Assembly (NCBI RefSeq): GCF_009708175.1
Contig: NZ_WMBB01000001.1
Location: 248,001-312,000 of the forward strand
Origin: Nocardia aurantiaca
GTDB taxonomy: Bacteria; Actinomycetota; Actinomycetes; Mycobacteriales; Mycobacteriaceae
Reading direction: 5' to 3'
Length of the DNA stretch: 64,000 nt
The translations under genes and the position numbers were made by a program. Under the pieces are notes generated by a model. That model saw nothing but the letters and a program-made list of their open reading frames with translations. It was not told the DNA's origin and made no database searches. Positions 1 to 9,127 of this stretch are shown piece by piece. The stretch's first letter is position 1; the number at the start of each line of letters is the position of its first letter.

Positions 1-2
1 TC

Positions 3-584
3 GAACTGGGCCTGGGCGCGGGCGCGTTCTGGGACGCCATCGAGGCCATGGGCGGCGCCCGCCGCAGCCCCGGCCAAGCCCTCACCGCGCTGCGCGAGGC
101 CGTCGCCGTCATCCGCGCGCTCTGGGGCGAGGGCGAACGCTCGAGCCTGGAGGGCGAGTTCTATCCCCTGCGCGGCGCGAAACCCGGCCCGCGCCCGGCC
201 CATCCGATCGGCATCTGGCTCGGTGTCTACGGCCCGCGCGCGCTACGCCTGACCGGGGAGCTCGCCGACGGCTGGCTCGGCAGCTTCGGCTACGCCCCGC
301 CCCGCAACCTGCCCGCCCTGATGGCCGCCATCGACACCGGCGCCCGCGCCGCGGGGCGCGTCCCGGCCCTGATCCGCCGCGCCTACGTCATCGACCCCAC
401 CATGACCCCCGGCCAGCTCACCGAAGTGGCTCTGGTTCACGGCCTGAGCGAATTCCTGCTCCCGGTCGATCCCGAAGGCGAGCGCGCCACACATCATTTC
501 GCGACCGAGATGGTCCCCGCGGTGCGCGCCGCCGTGGCGTCCGCCCGCGCCGGGTATCCGCCGCCGCAGCCCTCATCTGTCTAG
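3..584 (+). CDS. LLM-class (luciferase-like) flavin/F420 oxidoreductase, 3' part
   Basis: The frame is open from the left edge, so the gene is truncated at its 5' end; 193 codons remain. The visible part has the ELGLGAGAFWDAI segment, followed by a helix rich in ALREAV and IRALW, and later GIWLGVYGPRALRLTGELADGW. This is the usual C-terminal half of the luciferase-like TIM barrel (LLM family), where the last strands and helices bind the FMN or F420 phosphate. The ATG at 48 is internal, not the start. Family members reduce or oxygenate small substrates; the substrate cannot be read here. It ends 13 bases before the convergent stop of the next gene. Family assignment is fairly firm; choice of F420 over FMN is inference. 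Confidence 0.75.
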   Translation, partial: ELGLGAGAFWDAIEAMGGARRSPGQALTALREAVAVIRALWGEGERSSLEGEFYPLRGAKPGPRPAHPIGIWLGVYGPRALRLTGELADGWLGSFGYAPPRNLPALMAAIDTGARAAGRVPALIRRAYVIDPTMTPGQLTEVALVHGLSEFLLPVDPEGERATHHFATEMVPAVRAAVASARAGYPPPQPSSV

Positions 585-597
585 GGGCCTGGCGCGG

Positions 598-1002
598 TTA
601 TCCAGCGACGAAGAACCTGTGTTGCATGATCTGCCGGATGGGGGACAGCAGCCCGTCGAAGGTCACCCGGTCCGAGCGGACCGTGTGCAGGCTGACGTCG
701 CCGCGCTTGGGGTCCTCGCAGATGACGCGGAGCTTCTCGGCATTGCTGTGCACCGCGCCCAGCGTGAGGGTGACCGTCCCGTCCGGACCGACCGCGCCCC
801 ACGGCCCGCTGATGCCCGACCCCGCGATCTGGCAATTGTTGTCCGGCTTCTCGCCGGTGACGCGGGCGGTCACCTCGCTGCGACCGTGAATCACGGCGTG
901 AGGTTCCCCGTAGGCGGTGGTGGCGGTCTCCACGGCGAGCACGGCACCGAGGATGCCGACCACGGCGACAGTGAGAACGCGAGTGCGCAGCGATCGTGAC
1001 AT
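598..1002 (-). CDS. small secreted/anchored hypothetical protein
   Basis: A 134-residue protein beginning MSRSLRTRV, with a hydrophobic segment (about residues 9-25, LTVAVVGILGAVLAVE) that looks like a signal peptide or N-terminal anchor. The mature part holds two cysteines (NNCQIAG and RVICEDP), which may form one disulfide, and is predicted to be beta-rich. The in-frame upstream extension to 1104 is Arg/Ser-rich and was rejected in favour of the ATG at 1002, which puts the signal peptide at the N-terminus. No family was recognised. It is convergent with the LLM gene and divergent from ctaD. Confidence 0.6.
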   Translation of the reverse strand: MSRSLRTRVLTVAVVGILGAVLAVETATTAYGEPHAVIHGRSEVTARVTGEKPDNNCQIAGSGISGPWGAVGPDGTVTLTLGAVHSNAEKLRVICEDPKRGDVSLHTVRSDRVTFDGLLSPIRQIMQHRFFVAG

Positions 1003-1263
1003 AGCCCAGATATTGGACCGTGCCTCATGAGTATTTCGTGATTGCGCGGGATGAACTGACGATGAACAACGCGTCAAACCTGTGCCGAGCCGACGGGCGG
1101 CCACTGTCGACTCGGGGGGCTGCCCTGCAGTATCGTGCGTTTCTATCCCGGTTCACCCCGACCGGAGTGTTCTCGGCGAAAATCGAATTGCTGTCGGTAC
1201 GCTGTGCGCCGTTCTATGTGCCCGATCGGTAGAGCTGGACGGAACCCTCCTGAGGAGGATGTG

Positions 1264-3000
1264 GTGACTGCAGTTGCTCCAAAGCCCGAACAGAACCTCG
1301 AGGCGGTCCGGCCCTACCCGGCCCGTAAGCGCCCCACAGGCTCGTTCATCTATCAGCTGTTGACGACGACCGACCCCAAGATGCTCGGTCAGATGTACCT
1401 GTTCACCTCGATCACGTTCTTCCTGATCGGCGGCGTCATGGCGTTGCTGATGCGTGCCGAGTTGGCACGGCCGGGCCTGCAGTTCCTGTCGGCCGAGCAG
1501 TTCAACCAGCTGTTCACCATGCACGGCACCATCATGCTGCTGTTCTATGCGACCGCGGTCGTGTTCGCCTTCGCCAACATCGTCCTGCCGCTGCAGATCG
1601 GCGCGCCCGATGTGGCCTTCCCCCGGCTCAACGCGCTGAGCTACTGGCTGTACCTGTTCGGCGCGACCATGGCGACCGCGGGCTTCGTCACTCCCGGTGG
1701 CGCGGCCGATTTCGGCTGGACCGCCTACACTCCGCTGTCGGACATCGTCCACTCCCCGGGCGTCGGCGCCGACCTGTGGATCCTGGGCGTCGGCGTCTCC
1801 GGTCTGGGCACCATCCTCGGTGGCGTCAACATGCTCACCACCGTGGTCTGCCTGCGCTGCCCGGGCATGACCATGTTCCGGATGCCCATCTTCACCTGGA
1901 ACATCGCGATCACCAGCCTGCTGATCCTGCTGGTCTTCCCGATTCTGACGGCCGCCGCGCTGGCCCTGTTCTACGACCGGCACCTGGGCGGTCACATCTA
2001 CGACCCGGCCAGTGGCGGCAATATGCTGTTCCAGCACCTGTTCTGGTACTTCGGCCACCCCGAGGTGTACATTATCGCGCTGCCGTTCTTCGGCATCGTG
2101 TCCGAGATATTCCCGGTGTTCTCGCGCAAGCCGATCTTCGGCTACACCACTCTCGTCTACGCGACGATGGCCATCGCGGCGCTCTCGATCGCGGTGTGGG
2201 CGCACCACATGTACGCCACGGGAGCCGTGCTGCTGCCGTACTTCTCGTTCATGACCTTCCTCATCGCGGTCCCGACCGGTGTGAAGTTCTTCAACTGGAT
2301 CGGCACCATGTGGCGCGGTCAGCTCACCTTCGAGTCGCCGATGCTGTTCTCGGTCGGCTTCATCGTCACCTTCCTCTTCGGCGGTCTCTCGGGCGTCATC
2401 CTGGCCTCGCCGCCGCTGGACTTCCACGTGTCCGACACCTACTTCGTGGTGGCGCACTTCCACTACGTGCTCTTCGGCACCATCGTGTTCGCCACGTACG
2501 CGGGGATCTACTTCTGGTTCCCGAAGATGACCGGGCGCATGCTCGACGAGCGTCTCGCGAAGTGGCACTTCTGGACCACGTTCATCGGCTTCCACACCAC
2601 GTTCCTGGTGCAGCACTGGCTGGGTACCTCGGGTATGCCGCGCCGGTACGCGGACTACCTGCCCTCGGACGGCTTCACCACGCTGAACACCATCTCCACG
2701 ATCGGATCGTTCATTCTGGGCGCGTCGGTGCTGCCGTTCGTGTGGAACGTCTTCAAGTCCTACCGCTATGGCGAGGTCGTGACCGTGGACGACCCGTGGG
2801 GCTACGGCAATTCGCTGGAGTGGGCGACCTCCTGCCCGCCGCCGCGGCACAACTTCTACGAGCTGCCGCGGATCCGGTCCGAGCGTCCCGCGTTCGAGCT
2901 GCACTACCCGCACATGGTCGAGCGCATGCGCGCCGAGGCCCACGTGGGCTGGGGTACCGGGCGTCACGCGGTGGCGGAGTATGAGAAGGCCTCCACGTAG
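1264..3000 (+). CDS. ctaD: cytochrome c oxidase aa3, subunit I
   Basis: A 578-residue heme-copper oxidase subunit I, the catalytic core of the terminal aa3 oxidase: it takes electrons from cytochrome c (in actinobacteria within the bcc-aa3 supercomplex), reduces O2 to water and pumps protons across the membrane. Diagnostic parts are visible: about 12 transmembrane helices, [10 protein letters not shown] with an early heme-a ligand His, GHPEVYI with the CuB His and the cross-linked Tyr, WAHHMYATG with the two further CuB His, and VVAHFHYVL with the His pair for hemes a3 and a. The start is GTG 1264, placed by a strong AGGAGG at 1253-1258 with 5-base spacing; the ORF continues upstream to 1135 but that part is not supported. 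The gene is monocistronic here and followed by a strong terminator. Confidence 0.97.
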   Translation: MTAVAPKPEQNLEAVRPYPARKRPTGSFIYQLLTTTDPKMLGQMYLFTSITFFLIGGVMALLMRAELARPGLQFLSAEQFNQLFTMHGTIMLLFYATAVVFAFANIVLPLQIGAPDVAFPRLNALSYWLYLFGATMATAGFVTPGGAADFGWTAYTPLSDIVHSPGVGADLWILGVGVSGLGTILGGVNMLTTVVCLRCPGMTMFRMPIFTWNIAITSLLILLVFPILTAAALALFYDRHLGGHIYDPASGGNMLFQHLFWYFGHPEVYIIALPFFGIVSEIFPVFSRKPIFGYTTLVYATMAIAALSIAVWAHHMYATGAVLLPYFSFMTFLIAVPTGVKFFNWIGTMWRGQLTFESPMLFSVGFIVTFLFGGLSGVILASPPLDFHVSDTYFVVAHFHYVLFGTIVFATYAGIYFWFPKMTGRMLDERLAKWHFWTTFIGFHTTFLVQHWLGTSGMPRRYADYLPSDGFTTLNTISTIGSFILGASVLPFVWNVFKSYRYGEVVTVDDPWGYGNSLEWATSCPPPRHNFYELPRIRSERPAFELHYPHMVERMRAEAHVGWGTGRHAVAEYEKAST

Positions 3001-3017
3001 TTCGTCCTTATGGACAG

Positions 3018-3055
3018 CGCGGCGGTCGTCCTCGGACGGCCGCCGCGTCTTTTTG
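3018..3055 (+). terminator. intrinsic terminator of ctaD
   Basis: A 13-bp GC-rich stem (3018-3030 with 3035-3047, one G-T pair) closes a CTCG tetraloop and is followed by TCTTTTTG. It lies 18 bases after the ctaD stop. This is one of the few hairpins in the window with a real T-run. Confidence 0.85.
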
Positions 3056-3178
3056 TTGCCCTGATCAGTGCCTATGTGGCGACGAAAATATTGGGTTTGA
3101 CATAAGAACCGTATAAAACTAATTTTGTGTGCGACCTAATAAGCTGCGATCCGCCTGGCCCACCGAAAGGCATTGCCC

Positions 3179-4078
3179 ATGCGCAAGATTCAGTTCTCCG
3201 GCCGCACTCCCGCCGTCGTGACCGCCGCGGAGCTCATGCCTGGCCCGGGCCGGCTGCTGGTGCGTACCGAGCTGGCGGGCGTCCACCTCGGCCTGGTGCG
3301 CATGCTGCAGCGGGACAGCGGCCCCGACGGCGGCGAGATCGTCGGCACGGTCGTGGCGGCCGGACCTGACCTCGCTGAGTGGGTCGGCAAGCGGGTCGGC
3401 GGTGTGGTCTTCGAGGGCGCGTACGCCGAATTCGCCCTCGCCGCACCGCAATTGATGTCCGAGATCCCCGCCGGGGTGGATGCCGCCGACGCGCTGGCGC
3501 TGGTGCGCGGCGGGGTCATCGCGCTGGGTCTGTTGCGGACGGCCCGGTTCACCGCGGGGGAGTCGGTCATGGTCACCGGTGCGGCCAGTGGTGTCGGGCA
3601 TCTGGCCGTGCAGCTTGCCCGGGCGCTGGGAGCGTCACGCGTGATCGCGGCCGTCGGCAGCGCGGACAAGGCCGATTTTCTACGCGGCTGCGGAGCGGAC
3701 GAGGTCGTCACCTATGACGAGGCCTGGACCGAACGCGTGGACATCGTCCTCGACGGCGTCGGCGGTGAGATGGCGCAGCGCTGTGTGGAAACCCTTGGCC
3801 CGAACGGTCGTCTGATCGCGTTCAGCGCCTTCGGCGGTGCGATCGAGTCGGGCAGTCTGCTCGGCGAGCTGAAGACCGTCACCGGATTCTCCATGGGCCT
3901 GCTCAGTCGCACCCGCGCCGATCTGCTGGACACCTGGCGCGTCGAACTGTGGAATCTCCTGGCGGCCGGGCGGATTCGCCCGCGTCACACCGTGCTGCCG
4001 TTGGCGGAGATGGACGCCGCGATCGCGCTCATCGAGACCCGCCGCAATCTCGGCCGGGTCGCGGTGTGCACGGCCTGA
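3179..4078 (+). CDS. zinc-free MDR (quinone-reductase-like) alcohol dehydrogenase family protein
   Basis: A 299-residue medium-chain dehydrogenase/reductase with a GroES-like N-terminal part and a Rossmann domain at about 120-260. The NADPH-binding loop reads VMVTGAASGVGHLAVQLARALGA, with the AxGxxG pattern of quinone oxidoreductase-like MDRs; no catalytic or structural zinc cysteine set is seen. The N-terminal domain is shorter than usual for the family. Start ATG 3179 has GAAAGG eight bases upstream; the in-frame TTG at 3173 is less likely. It probably reduces an activated double bond or quinone with NADPH; substrate unknown. It stands alone between ctaD and the degenerate adenylation gene. 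Confidence 0.8.
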   Translation: MRKIQFSGRTPAVVTAAELMPGPGRLLVRTELAGVHLGLVRMLQRDSGPDGGEIVGTVVAAGPDLAEWVGKRVGGVVFEGAYAEFALAAPQLMSEIPAGVDAADALALVRGGVIALGLLRTARFTAGESVMVTGAASGVGHLAVQLARALGASRVIAAVGSADKADFLRGCGADEVVTYDEAWTERVDIVLDGVGGEMAQRCVETLGPNGRLIAFSAFGGAIESGSLLGELKTVTGFSMGLLSRTRADLLDTWRVELWNLLAAGRIRPRHTVLPLAEMDAAIALIETRRNLGRVAVCTA

Positions 4079-4282
4079 CCTCGGTGGCGGGGGCGGCGCC
4101 GGTGTATCGGCTGGGCGGCATGGTCTCGAATTCCGCTCGGTCGGTTTGACTGATCATCCGTCCATCTACGGCGCGAAGCGAATAGCGGTGGACTTGCTGC
4201 CCCAGTGCGGTACTGTCCGCAGTCGGAGCGTGAACCGCCGCGCTCCGGGCGCAATCCGCAGGTCTCGACTTCGGGAGGGACA

Positions 4283-5818
4283 ATGCTCGCCGATTCTCCG
4301 GACGTTCGCGATACCGCACCGGCGTTCACCTGCGACGCCGGCGAGTCCGCCGCCTCGCCCTACGACTGGCAACGGCGGCTACGGCGGTGGAACGACACCG
4401 GCACCGCCGTCGCGCTGACATTGCCCCAATTGCTCATCCGCGCCGCGTCCTACGATCCGGAGGCCGCGGCCGTGGTGTGCGGGAACCTCACCCTCACCTA
4501 CCGCGAGCTCGCCGAGCATTCGAACGGCTTGGCGCGCAGGCTGATCGGCGCGGGCCTCGGCCCCGAGGACGTGGTGGCGGTGGCGCTGCCGCGGTCGCCG
4601 GAATGGGCGGTGGCGGTGTGCGCGGTGGCGTACGCCGGGGCCGCCTTCCTGGCGATCGACCCCGACGCGCCGACCACCCGTATCGCCCCGATCCTCGCGG
4701 ATTCCGGTGTGGCCGGCGGGATTACGACCGACGACCGGCGGGATCTGCTGCCCGCCTTGGCCGCCGGCGAGTGGCTGCCGCTCGATCCGATCCCGCACGC
4801 CGTGCGACGCCGCGCGGACGGTGGTGACCCACCCGAAGTCGTCGGCGCACGAGTCCGGGAACCGAGGGCGGAGGATACGGACGCGCCGCCGCGGCGGACG
4901 AGTGGCGAGAGCGCGCCCGGTCCGGCCGGGGTGCGGTCGGCGCCGGTCACGATCCAGGTCACCGACTCCGAGCGGATGCGGCCGCTGCGCCTGCAACACC
5001 CGGCCTATGTCGTCTATCCGCACTCGTCGAGCGGCATCATGCGGGGCGCGACCGTCACCCACGCCGGACTCGCCCACCTCGTGGTGACCCAGGCGCAACG
5101 CTGTGACTCCGACCCGGACGCGCGGGTGCTGGCCGCCGCCGCGCCGGGCCGCGACGCCGCGGTGTGGGAACTGTTGCTGGCCTTGGCCTCCGGGGCCACC
5201 TTGGTGCTCGCCCCGGCCGGACCCTTCGCGGGCGCGGACCTGTTCGAGCTCATGGTGGACGCCAGGGTCACCCACGCGGTGCTCACCCCGCACCTGCTGG
5301 CCACCCTGCCCGGCGCGGAACCGCTGCCGCAGCTGCGGCTGCTCGCCACCACGGGGGCGCCCTGCCCGCCCAAGCTGACCGAAATCTGGTCGGCCGGGCG
5401 GTCGTTCGTGAGCGGCTACGGCTGGGGCGAGGCCGGCCTGTGCGCGACCATGAGCCGCCCGCTGAGCCCGGTCGCGCCGCACGTGGCGGTGTCCATCGGC
5501 GGGCCCGTGGTCGGAGCCCGCTGCTACGTGCTGGACGAGAAGATGAATCCGCTGCCGCCCGGCGTGGTCGGCGAAATCTATGTGGCCGGTGCGGGATTGG
5601 CGCGCGGCTACCATCACCGGCCCGGCCTGACCGGCACGCGCCTGGTCGCCGACCCGTTCGGCGCGCGCGGCGACCGGATGTTCCGCACCGGCGAACTCGG
5701 CTGCTGGCGGGGCGACGGCGAACTGGACCATCACGGCCGGCTCGGGGCGCTGCCCATCGGACAGCTCGTCGGCTACGGCACCGCCACCGTGCTGAATACG
5801 GCGGCAGCGCTGTCCTGA
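4283..5818 (+). CDS. degenerate stand-alone NRPS-type adenylation domain
   Basis: A 511-residue protein that aligns by eye with an NRPS adenylation domain preceded by a short linker (RRWNDTGTAVALTLPQLL). It keeps the fold signatures LTYRELAEHSN (A1-A2 region), AGAAFLAIDPDAP, THAGLAHL, ALASGATLVLAPAGPF, SGYGWGEAG (A5-like) and GEIYVAGAGLARGYHHRPGLT (A6-like). The core A3 P-loop is destroyed: after YVVYP the usual TSGTTGKPKG is PHSSSGIMRG. A7 is FRTGEL instead of YRTGDL, and the small C-terminal subdomain with A8 and the A10 lysine is absent. About 60 extra Arg/Asp-rich residues sit near 170-230. No carrier or condensation domain follows. ATG 4283 has GGGAGG just upstream. It is probably not a working ligase; it could be a relic or a recruited binding protein. 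Confidence 0.8.
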   Translation: MLADSPDVRDTAPAFTCDAGESAASPYDWQRRLRRWNDTGTAVALTLPQLLIRAASYDPEAAAVVCGNLTLTYRELAEHSNGLARRLIGAGLGPEDVVAVALPRSPEWAVAVCAVAYAGAAFLAIDPDAPTTRIAPILADSGVAGGITTDDRRDLLPALAAGEWLPLDPIPHAVRRRADGGDPPEVVGARVREPRAEDTDAPPRRTSGESAPGPAGVRSAPVTIQVTDSERMRPLRLQHPAYVVYPHSSSGIMRGATVTHAGLAHLVVTQAQRCDSDPDARVLAAAAPGRDAAVWELLLALASGATLVLAPAGPFAGADLFELMVDARVTHAVLTPHLLATLPGAEPLPQLRLLATTGAPCPPKLTEIWSAGRSFVSGYGWGEAGLCATMSRPLSPVAPHVAVSIGGPVVGARCYVLDEKMNPLPPGVVGEIYVAGAGLARGYHHRPGLTGTRLVADPFGARGDRMFRTGELGCWRGDGELDHHGRLGALPIGQLVGYGTATVLNTAAALS

Positions 5819-5823
5819 TGGAA

Positions 5824-5862
5824 GTGGCTGCCGCCCGGCCGGTTCGGCCGGGCGGCAGCCAC
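5824..5862. terminator. bidirectional hairpin terminator
   Basis: A perfect 17-bp stem (5824-5840 with 5846-5862) and 5-base loop lies between the convergent stops of the adenylation-like gene (5818) and the SDR gene (5871), so it can end transcription from both sides. There is no T-run. Confidence 0.7.
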
Positions 5863-5870
5863 GGTCCGGC

Positions 5871-6632
5871 TCATGCCTGCTGGGTCGGCAGGACGATGAC
5901 CTGGCGCAGGTTCACGTGCGCCGGACGGCTGGTGGTGTAGGCGATCAGATCTGCGATGTCGTCGGCGCGCAGTGACTCCATAACCTGGAACATGCCGTCC
6001 AGCTGGCCGCTGAGCTCGGCATTGTCGATGTGATCACCGAGTTCGGTATCGGTGAGGCCGGGCTCGATATTGGTGACGCGCACCTTGCGCGCGCCGAGTT
6101 CGGCGCGCAGCGACGCCGACAGCTGGGTGATGGCCGCCTGGGTGGCCCCGTACACCGCGTAGCCGGGGAAGGCCACGTGAGCACCGATCGAGGAGATGTT
6201 CACCAGGTCGGCCGTGCGGCCCGTGTCGGCGGCGGTCACGAGATCGGGGAGAAAGGCGCGGATCACGCGCAGCCGACCGGCCACATTGGTGTCCAGCATG
6301 CGGGTCCACTCGTCCTCGCGGCCCGCGGTGATCGGGTTGGGCAGCATCACCCCCGCCGAGTTCACCACCAGATCGACAGGGCCGAACGCGGCGTGCACGG
6401 TCGCGGCCGCCGCGCTCACGCTCGCCGGGTCGGTGACGTCCACCGGCACCGCGAGCGCGGTCCCGCCCGCGGCCTCGATCTTGGCGGCCAGGGTCTCCAG
6501 CCGGTCCGCGCGCCGCGCCAGCAGCGCCACCCGAGCCCCGTTGCGGGCCAGCAGCAGTGCGGTGGTCTCTCCCATGCCGCTGGCGGCTCCGGCGATGACG
6601 GCGGTGCGGCCGGACAGGTTCTCGTAGCTCAT
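5871..6632 (-). CDS. SDR-family oxidoreductase
   Basis: A 253-residue classical short-chain dehydrogenase. Visible motifs: the dinucleotide loop AGAASGMGE (TGxxxGxG type), NSAGV (NAG motif), the catalytic Ser in NISSIG, and YAVYGATQ holding the catalytic Tyr, although the expected Lys of YxxxK is replaced by Q (YGATQ). That replacement is worth noting because the Lys normally lowers the Tyr pKa. The start ATG 6632 has GGAG at proper distance; the longer frame starting at 6692 was rejected. It is divergent from an XRE regulator 120 bases away, a common pairing in actinobacteria in which the regulator represses the SDR gene. Confidence 0.85.
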   Translation of the reverse strand: MSYENLSGRTAVIAGAASGMGETTALLLARNGARVALLARRADRLETLAAKIEAAGGTALAVPVDVTDPASVSAAAATVHAAFGPVDLVVNSAGVMLPNPITAGREDEWTRMLDTNVAGRLRVIRAFLPDLVTAADTGRTADLVNISSIGAHVAFPGYAVYGATQAAITQLSASLRAELGARKVRVTNIEPGLTDTELGDHIDNAELSGQLDGMFQVMESLRADDIADLIAYTTSRPAHVNLRQVIVLPTQQA

Positions 6633-6751
6633 CTCGAATGCTCCTTCGCTTTCTGCGTGTGCATTCATCCTGTGAGCGCGCGCAGATGGCAACGAGGGGC
6701 GCGGCTTTCCTGGGTCTGCCGGTACCAGGATGAGTTCGTACGCTGGTTCGC

Positions 6752-7594
6752 ATGCAGAACGATCTCGGCGACTTCCTGCGCTCTCGCCGCTCCCGCATCC
6801 AGCCCGCGGACGCGGGACTGCGCGAATACGGTCGCCGCCGGGTCCCCGGCCTGCGCCGCGAGGAGGTGGCGCAGCTGGCCGGGGTGAGTGTCGACTACTA
6901 CATCCGCCTGGAACAGGGTCGTGGCAAACATGTTTCGGACGCGGTGCTCGACGCGGTGGCCCGCGCGCTGCGATTGAGCGATCCCGAGCGCCTGCATCTG
7001 TACGCGCTGGCGCGCCCGGTTGGCACTGTCGACGCCCATCCCACCACGGTGTCGAGCGTTTACAGCGACACCGTCCATCCCGGTGTCCGCCTTGTGCTCG
7101 ACGCTCTCACCGCGCCCGCCTTCGTGCTGGGGCGGCGCATGGACGTGCTGGCCTGGAATGGGCTGGGCGACTTGGTCTCCGGCTTCTCGCGCGTACCCGC
7201 CGCGGAACGCAACCAGGCCCGTTACCTGTTCCTCGATCCCGCCGCGCCGACCTTCTACCCCGATTGGGAGATGGTGGCCGCCGAAACCGTGGCCTTCCTG
7301 CGGCGCGATGCGGGACTGCATCCCGACGATCCGCGGGTGGCCGCGCTGGTCGCGGAGCTCTCCGCGCGGAGCGCGGTCTTCGCGCGCCTGTGGGCCGCGC
7401 ACCCGATCAAGGAGAAGACGCGCGGGGCCAAGCTGATTCAGCATGCCGAGGTGGGCCGCCTCGAACTCGGCTACGAGACCCTCGCGCTACCGGGCGATCC
7501 CGATCAGCTGCTGGTGGTGTACACCGCGGCGCCGGAGTCATCGGCCGCGGCGGCGCTGGCCCGGCTCGCCGATCTGCACTCGGTCACCGCCTGA
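6752..7594 (+). CDS. XRE-family regulator with MmyB-like ligand-binding domain
   Basis: A 280-residue regulator. Residues about 10-75 form a Cro/C1-type helix-turn-helix (LRREEVAQLAGVSVDYYIRLEQGRG). The rest (about 100-270) matches the MmyB-like, PAS-shaped ligand domain, with the signatures DVLAWNGLGD, ARYLFLDP and PGDPDQLLVVYTA. Such proteins usually repress or activate an adjacent divergent dehydrogenase gene, here the SDR starting at 6632, in response to a fatty-acid-like or hydrophobic ligand. The ATG is at 6752; no strong ribosome site is seen. The gene is convergent with the CDF exporter. Confidence 0.88.
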   Translation: MQNDLGDFLRSRRSRIQPADAGLREYGRRRVPGLRREEVAQLAGVSVDYYIRLEQGRGKHVSDAVLDAVARALRLSDPERLHLYALARPVGTVDAHPTTVSSVYSDTVHPGVRLVLDALTAPAFVLGRRMDVLAWNGLGDLVSGFSRVPAAERNQARYLFLDPAAPTFYPDWEMVAAETVAFLRRDAGLHPDDPRVAALVAELSARSAVFARLWAAHPIKEKTRGAKLIQHAEVGRLELGYETLALPGDPDQLLVVYTAAPESSAAAALARLADLHSVTA

Positions 7595-7613
7595 ATCCGG
7601 ATTCCCGTCGATA

Positions 7614-8609
7614 TCAGTTCGTGGCGATCGATTTGCGATGCACCGGGCCGTGCGCGTCCTGGCAGTGCGGGATGTGGTCGTGTTCGGTATCCGGGCATTC
7701 CTCATGGTCGGTGTAGTCGACCTGCAGCACGCTGTGATCGATGTGGTGTGTGTCGGCGAGCATGCCGGCGACGGCCGCCCGCACCGCCTGGCTGTCCGCG
7801 CCGGGCGCGACCAGGATGTGCGCCGACAGCGACGGAGTGCCGGAGGTGATCTCCCAGATGTGCAGGTCGTGCACCTCGACGACGGAGTCCACCTCGGCCA
7901 TTTCCCGGCCGATCTCGATTGGATCGAGGTAAGCGGGGGCGGCTTCGAGGAAGATGCGGCCGGAGGCGCGGACCAGGCCCACGCCCGCCTTCACCATGAG
8001 CACCACCACGATCAGGGTCGCGATGCCGTCGGCGCGGTCGAAGCCGGTGAACATGATGATCAGGCCGGCGACCGCGGTGGCGATGAAGGCGAACAGGTCG
8101 TTGAGGATGTGCTGGTACGCGCCCTCGACATTGAGACTGGTCCGGTTGGCGCGGTTGATCATCCAGCTGGCCAGCACGTTCACCACGATGCCCGCCAGCG
8201 CGGTGGCCAGCACCAGGCCACCGGTCACCTCGGGCGGATGGATGAGGCGGCGAACGGCCTCGTAGGTCAGCCAGATCGACAGGCCCAGCAGGGTCAGGCC
8301 ATTGGCCTGGGCGGAGAGGATCTCGGCGCGCTTCCAGCCATAGGTCATGCGGCCCTCGGCGGGGCGGGCGGCCAGGCGGATGGCCCACAGCGCCAGCACG
8401 AGCGAGGCCGCGTCGGTGAGCATGTGCGCGGCGTCGGAGAGCAGCGCCAGCGACCCGGCGACCAGGCCGGCCACGACCTCAGCGAGCAGGAAGGCCACGA
8501 TGACCGCGAGCGCGCCGGCCAGCCAGCGCCTGTCGCTGTCCGCGGTCGCGCCGTGGGAATGCCCGGCGTGGTCGTGTCCATGCCCGTGTGAATGCTCGTG
8601 CTCGCCCAT
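7614..8609 (-). CDS. cation diffusion facilitator (Zn2+/Cd2+/Co2+ exporter)
   Basis: A 331-residue CDF transporter with six membrane helices and a cytosolic C-terminal domain. It exports divalent metal in exchange for protons. The metal site is visible as SDAAHMLTD (DxxxH variant of the HxxxD site) in helix 2 and HILND in helix 5. Both ends are His-rich: HEHSHGHGHDHAGHSH at the N-terminus, and HDHIPHCQDAHG near the C-terminus, typical of ZitB/CzcD zinc transporters. ATG 8609 is set by GAAGGAGG directly upstream; the longer frame to 8681 has no such site. A 22-bp inverted repeat lies 36 bases upstream, a likely metal-sensor operator. Confidence 0.93.
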   Translation of the reverse strand: MGEHEHSHGHGHDHAGHSHGATADSDRRWLAGALAVIVAFLLAEVVAGLVAGSLALLSDAAHMLTDAASLVLALWAIRLAARPAEGRMTYGWKRAEILSAQANGLTLLGLSIWLTYEAVRRLIHPPEVTGGLVLATALAGIVVNVLASWMINRANRTSLNVEGAYQHILNDLFAFIATAVAGLIIMFTGFDRADGIATLIVVVLMVKAGVGLVRASGRIFLEAAPAYLDPIEIGREMAEVDSVVEVHDLHIWEITSGTPSLSAHILVAPGADSQAVRAAVAGMLADTHHIDHSVLQVDYTDHEECPDTEHDHIPHCQDAHGPVHRKSIATN

Positions 8610-8644
8610 AGCCCTCCTTCGGTAGTGCCCGACGAAAAACCATA

Positions 8645-8666
8645 TGCATGAATCGCTATGTATGCA
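8645..8666. promoter_or_regulatory. inverted repeat, candidate metal-sensor operator
   Basis: The 22-bp sequence is symmetric at outer TGCAT/ATGCA arms and inner AT steps (TGCATnnATnnnnATnnATGCA). It sits 36 bases upstream of the CDF start in an AT-richer patch, where an ArsR/SmtB- or Fur-type repressor would act. No regulator gene is adjacent, so the partner is unknown. Confidence 0.45.
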
Positions 8667-8720
8667 ATATTTGTGATACACCCGATTCGGGCGGATTGCC
8701 CGCAGAAAGCTCCGACCGCC

Positions 8721-8906
8721 TCATGAGAGATCGCGGAACGTCATGATGAACGCGATGACGACCGCTCCGCCTCCCCGCGCTTGCGCGGCGAAGCCCAGCG
8801 CCCGCAGCCACAGCCAGGGCCAGTCCCGGACCCGGAGTCCGGTGAGCATGACCCCGACCAGCATCAACATCCCGTAGAACGCGGTCCGCTGCGGATGACC
8901 ACCCAT
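8721..8906 (-). CDS. small two-helix membrane protein, hypothetical
   Basis: A 61-residue ORF starting at ATG 8906 with a good AGGAG ribosome site. Two hydrophobic stretches are visible, FYGMLMLVGVMLTGL and GGGAVVIAFIMTF, separated by a Trp/Arg-rich loop (RVRDWPWLWLRA), so a two-pass membrane protein is likely. No family is recognised. It is transcribed toward the CDF gene, but the operator and promoter region of the CDF gene lies between, so co-transcription is unclear. Confidence 0.5.
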   Translation of the reverse strand: MGGHPQRTAFYGMLMLVGVMLTGLRVRDWPWLWLRALGFAAQARGGGAVVIAFIMTFRDLS

Positions 8907-9114
8907 AACTCCTGCATACGCTTGTTTCGGAGATCGGGCATGTGTGGCGCGCCGGACCCGCGCCCGATCGATGCCGGGGCAAAGAAGGGGCGGGCGCGAT
9001 CGATCGGACCGGGGTCCTCGACTGCCGCCACGCCGTCGTGACCGACTCGCTGACGATTCGCAGTCGGCGGCAGCGTCACTCGCCGACCACGCCTGCGGGA
9101 ATCGCCGAAAAGCC

Positions 9115-9120
9115 TAGAAT
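9115..9120 (+). promoter_or_regulatory. -10 box of leaderless promoter
   Basis: TAGAAT fits the actinobacterial TAnnnT -10 consensus. Its 7-base distance to GTG 9128 predicts a leaderless mRNA. No clear -35 element is seen. Confidence 0.45.
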
Positions 9121-9127
9121 CACAAGG

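Noticed and set aside
1153..2967. 604-residue minus-strand frame opposite ctaD
   Set aside because: Composition rich in Arg, Asp, His and Gln with no family feature; it mirrors a certain ctaD gene and reflects high third-position GC.
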